A stretch of 64,000 nt of DNA from Piscicola geometra (taxonomy: Eukaryota > Annelida > Clitellata > Hirudinida > Piscicolidae), in contig OX030963.1 of the NCBI GenBank assembly GCA_943735955.1, positions 6,451,811 to 6,515,810 of the forward strand, given 5' to 3'. The notes beneath the pieces were generated by a model. It made no database searches. It was not told the DNA's origin and was given only the letters and a program-made list of their open reading frames with translations. This document shows, one piece after another, positions 62,394-64,000 of the stretch (within the stretch, counting starts at the first letter, position 1; every line of letters starts with the position of its first letter). Position numbers and translations under genes: made by a program.

Positions 62394-63026
62394 CTGCTGT
62401 TCCAGTGAATCCACTGACATGGAGCTTGTACTTGTTCTCACTTCCTTCAATTTTGAAGTTATCATACTTAGCCCATTTCATCGTTCCATCCATCCTTTAA
62501 TTACGAAAAGGAGTTTACTGACATTCTTGGCTAATTCATGGATAATTTTCAGACCTATGAATGAAAATCGTTCTCTTTGAATGAAAAAACGAAAACAATT
62601 AATAAACTCAAAAGTAGTTTATTAAAAATTAGAATAGTGAGTTAATAAGTTTCATATCAATTCAAAAATAAAATGAAAGATAAATAAGTGAAAATCTATT
62701 TTAAACAATAAAAATTCAATCCCAGCCAAAAACTTTCTTAAATGTTTCCATATCCATTTTCGTATTCTTCAAAATTTCGTTTTAAGTTTACTGAACTGTT
62801 GACTCTTCTCTGGAAAGTCTAGTGAAGAAGAATAGTTAAGTTTGAGTTGTAAAAATTCAATTACTTTCATATTATTTTGAAAGCCTTCAAATACTAAGAT
62901 TTCTACTTCACAGCAAGTTTCTAAATATGAAGTGTACAGTCTCAGCCGGAAGGATAACCTGTCGAAGCAGGTATGATGAGAAAAGGCACAGTACAATATA
63001 AAAACTAAAAACCACGAACGAATCAT
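62394..63026 (-). pseudogene. Pseudogene copy of the fibrinogen-domain gene
   Basis: The first three exons of the FReD gene at 51345-58186 are recognisable: the signal-peptide exon from ATG 63026 (MIRSWFLVFILYCAFSHHTC), exon 2 at 62722-62818 (TFQRRVNSSVN) and exon 3 at 62394-62554 (WAKYDNFKIEGSENKYKLHV). Breaks: a TAA replaces a Glu codon in exon 2, the exon 2 donor G|GT has become G|GA, and exon 3 has a 1-nt deletion at the GGATGGGATGG site (161 against 162 nt). The first exon lacks the EKWV end, and no fourth exon is visible downstream. The TATA motif at 63072-63079 is still present. Confidence 0.85.
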
Positions 63027-63079
63027 AATGCTCTTGTAGACTCTCTGTTGAGGCATCCCTTTGCTTTTTGATATTTATA

Positions 63080-64000
63080 GAGACAGTAAGCTTCGAATGT
63101 GTCTACAAACTTAAATCTTCGTTATATTTTGATTAGGAGGGAAACTGAATATTGAATTAATAACTACCCTTGTCAAATATAAATGTATTTATAAAAAAGT
63201 AACTTCAGAATTAAGAATGCAGTTTTTTAAATTAAAAGGCAGCTAAGTAATAATTTTTTATATCTCAAGATATTCTGGTCGCAGGCCTTTGCACTCTCAC
63301 TCATGGTTGTAAGTGAGTTTGAATTTTTTTTTGAAACAATGCATTTTTTTGAACGCTGGCATTTACTGTTAAAACTGGAAGTTCTTGAAGCTGAAAAGGG
63401 TTTTTTGAAGTTCTTGACACTGGCGGTTGTTAAATTTGATTATTGTTTTTGAAATAAGAAAGTTTTTTTGAAGCTGTGAATTGCTTTTCCAAACTAGAAA
63501 CAGTTGATTGAAGCTAAGAGTGCTTAGTTGAAGTTTTTTCCGCATCCTATTTATATTGAAGTGTATGTTCAATTACTTGTTATGTTCCTTCAATTGTTCT
63601 TGAAGAGTAGTAGCCATTAAAAACTATGTAAAGATTATAGTTGGCTTCTGTAAAAAATCTAGCTATTTCATGAATAAAAACAATTTTTACATTAATTACT
63701 TTCATGTGTCCCTCAAACGACGCGATTAAACAAAAAAATGAGCCTAGTATGCCCCTAGGATAATATTGTTTTTAGAAGATGTAAAGAAAAGTAAGATGTG
63801 GTGAGAGAGAGGTTTGAAAGAAGATAAAAAGAAACGAGATTTCACAAAAAGATATAAACCTTAAAAATTATATTATTTTATCTGGAAAGTTTTACTTTAA
63901 AGCTGGAGATATTGATTTGGGTTTATAGAAATGACACGGATTGCTTGAAGGATCTTCACTGGCTGCAAGTTTTTTGTAAATGAATGAGTTAGATTTAGTT
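63080..64000. other. AT-rich flank
   Basis: No gene seen. 63369-63540 repeats TTGAAG(C/T) motifs irregularly. Confidence 0.35.

Overview
This is animal (bilaterian) nuclear DNA. It is AT-rich, intron-rich and full of simple repeats. The exons were joined by hand from conserved protein blocks, GT-AG sites and matching intron phases. I cannot name the species. The gene content (Wnt4-type Wnt, Islet, DHX34, fibrinogen-related proteins), tRNA-derived SINEs, RTE/hAT/piggyBac relics and kilobase-scale micro- and minisatellites would suit many marine invertebrates.

Layout. 2325-4677: fold-back element with terminal inverted repeats and 81-bp internal repeats. 5169-7495 (-): six-exon gene for a secreted or membrane cysteine-rich modular protein. 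9334-16714 (+): Wnt4-type ligand gene whose conserved core is split by very large Q/N/H-, D/N-, G/S- and K-rich insertions. About 19246-23495 (+): Islet-type LIM-homeodomain gene, also with a large acidic insertion. 23.5-32.8 kb: mostly repeats, transposon remnants and an uncertain C-terminal gene fragment. 32787-49053 (-): complete 22-exon DHX34 helicase gene (predicted 1,273 aa) whose introns hold several kilobases of minisatellite. 51345-58186 (-): complete four-exon gene for a minimal secreted fibrinogen-domain protein. 62394-63026 (-): a decayed copy of that gene, beside a piggyBac-like fragment.

Wnt and Islet are developmental regulators. DHX34 is known as a nonsense-mediated decay helicase. 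The fibrinogen-domain protein is probably a secreted lectin-like molecule. I see no operon-like link among them.

Main points of interest: (1) a Wnt about four times the normal length, with low-complexity inserts between conserved cysteine blocks, and a similar insert in the neighbouring Islet gene but not in DHX34; (2) two frame-breaking 19-nt lesions, a perfect tandem duplication in the Wnt gene and a 19-nt deficit in the second LIM domain of Islet; (3) splice sites built directly from microsatellite sequence; (4) several apparently uncatalogued mobile or repeat families, including a SINE whose tRNA-like head has become a tandem array.
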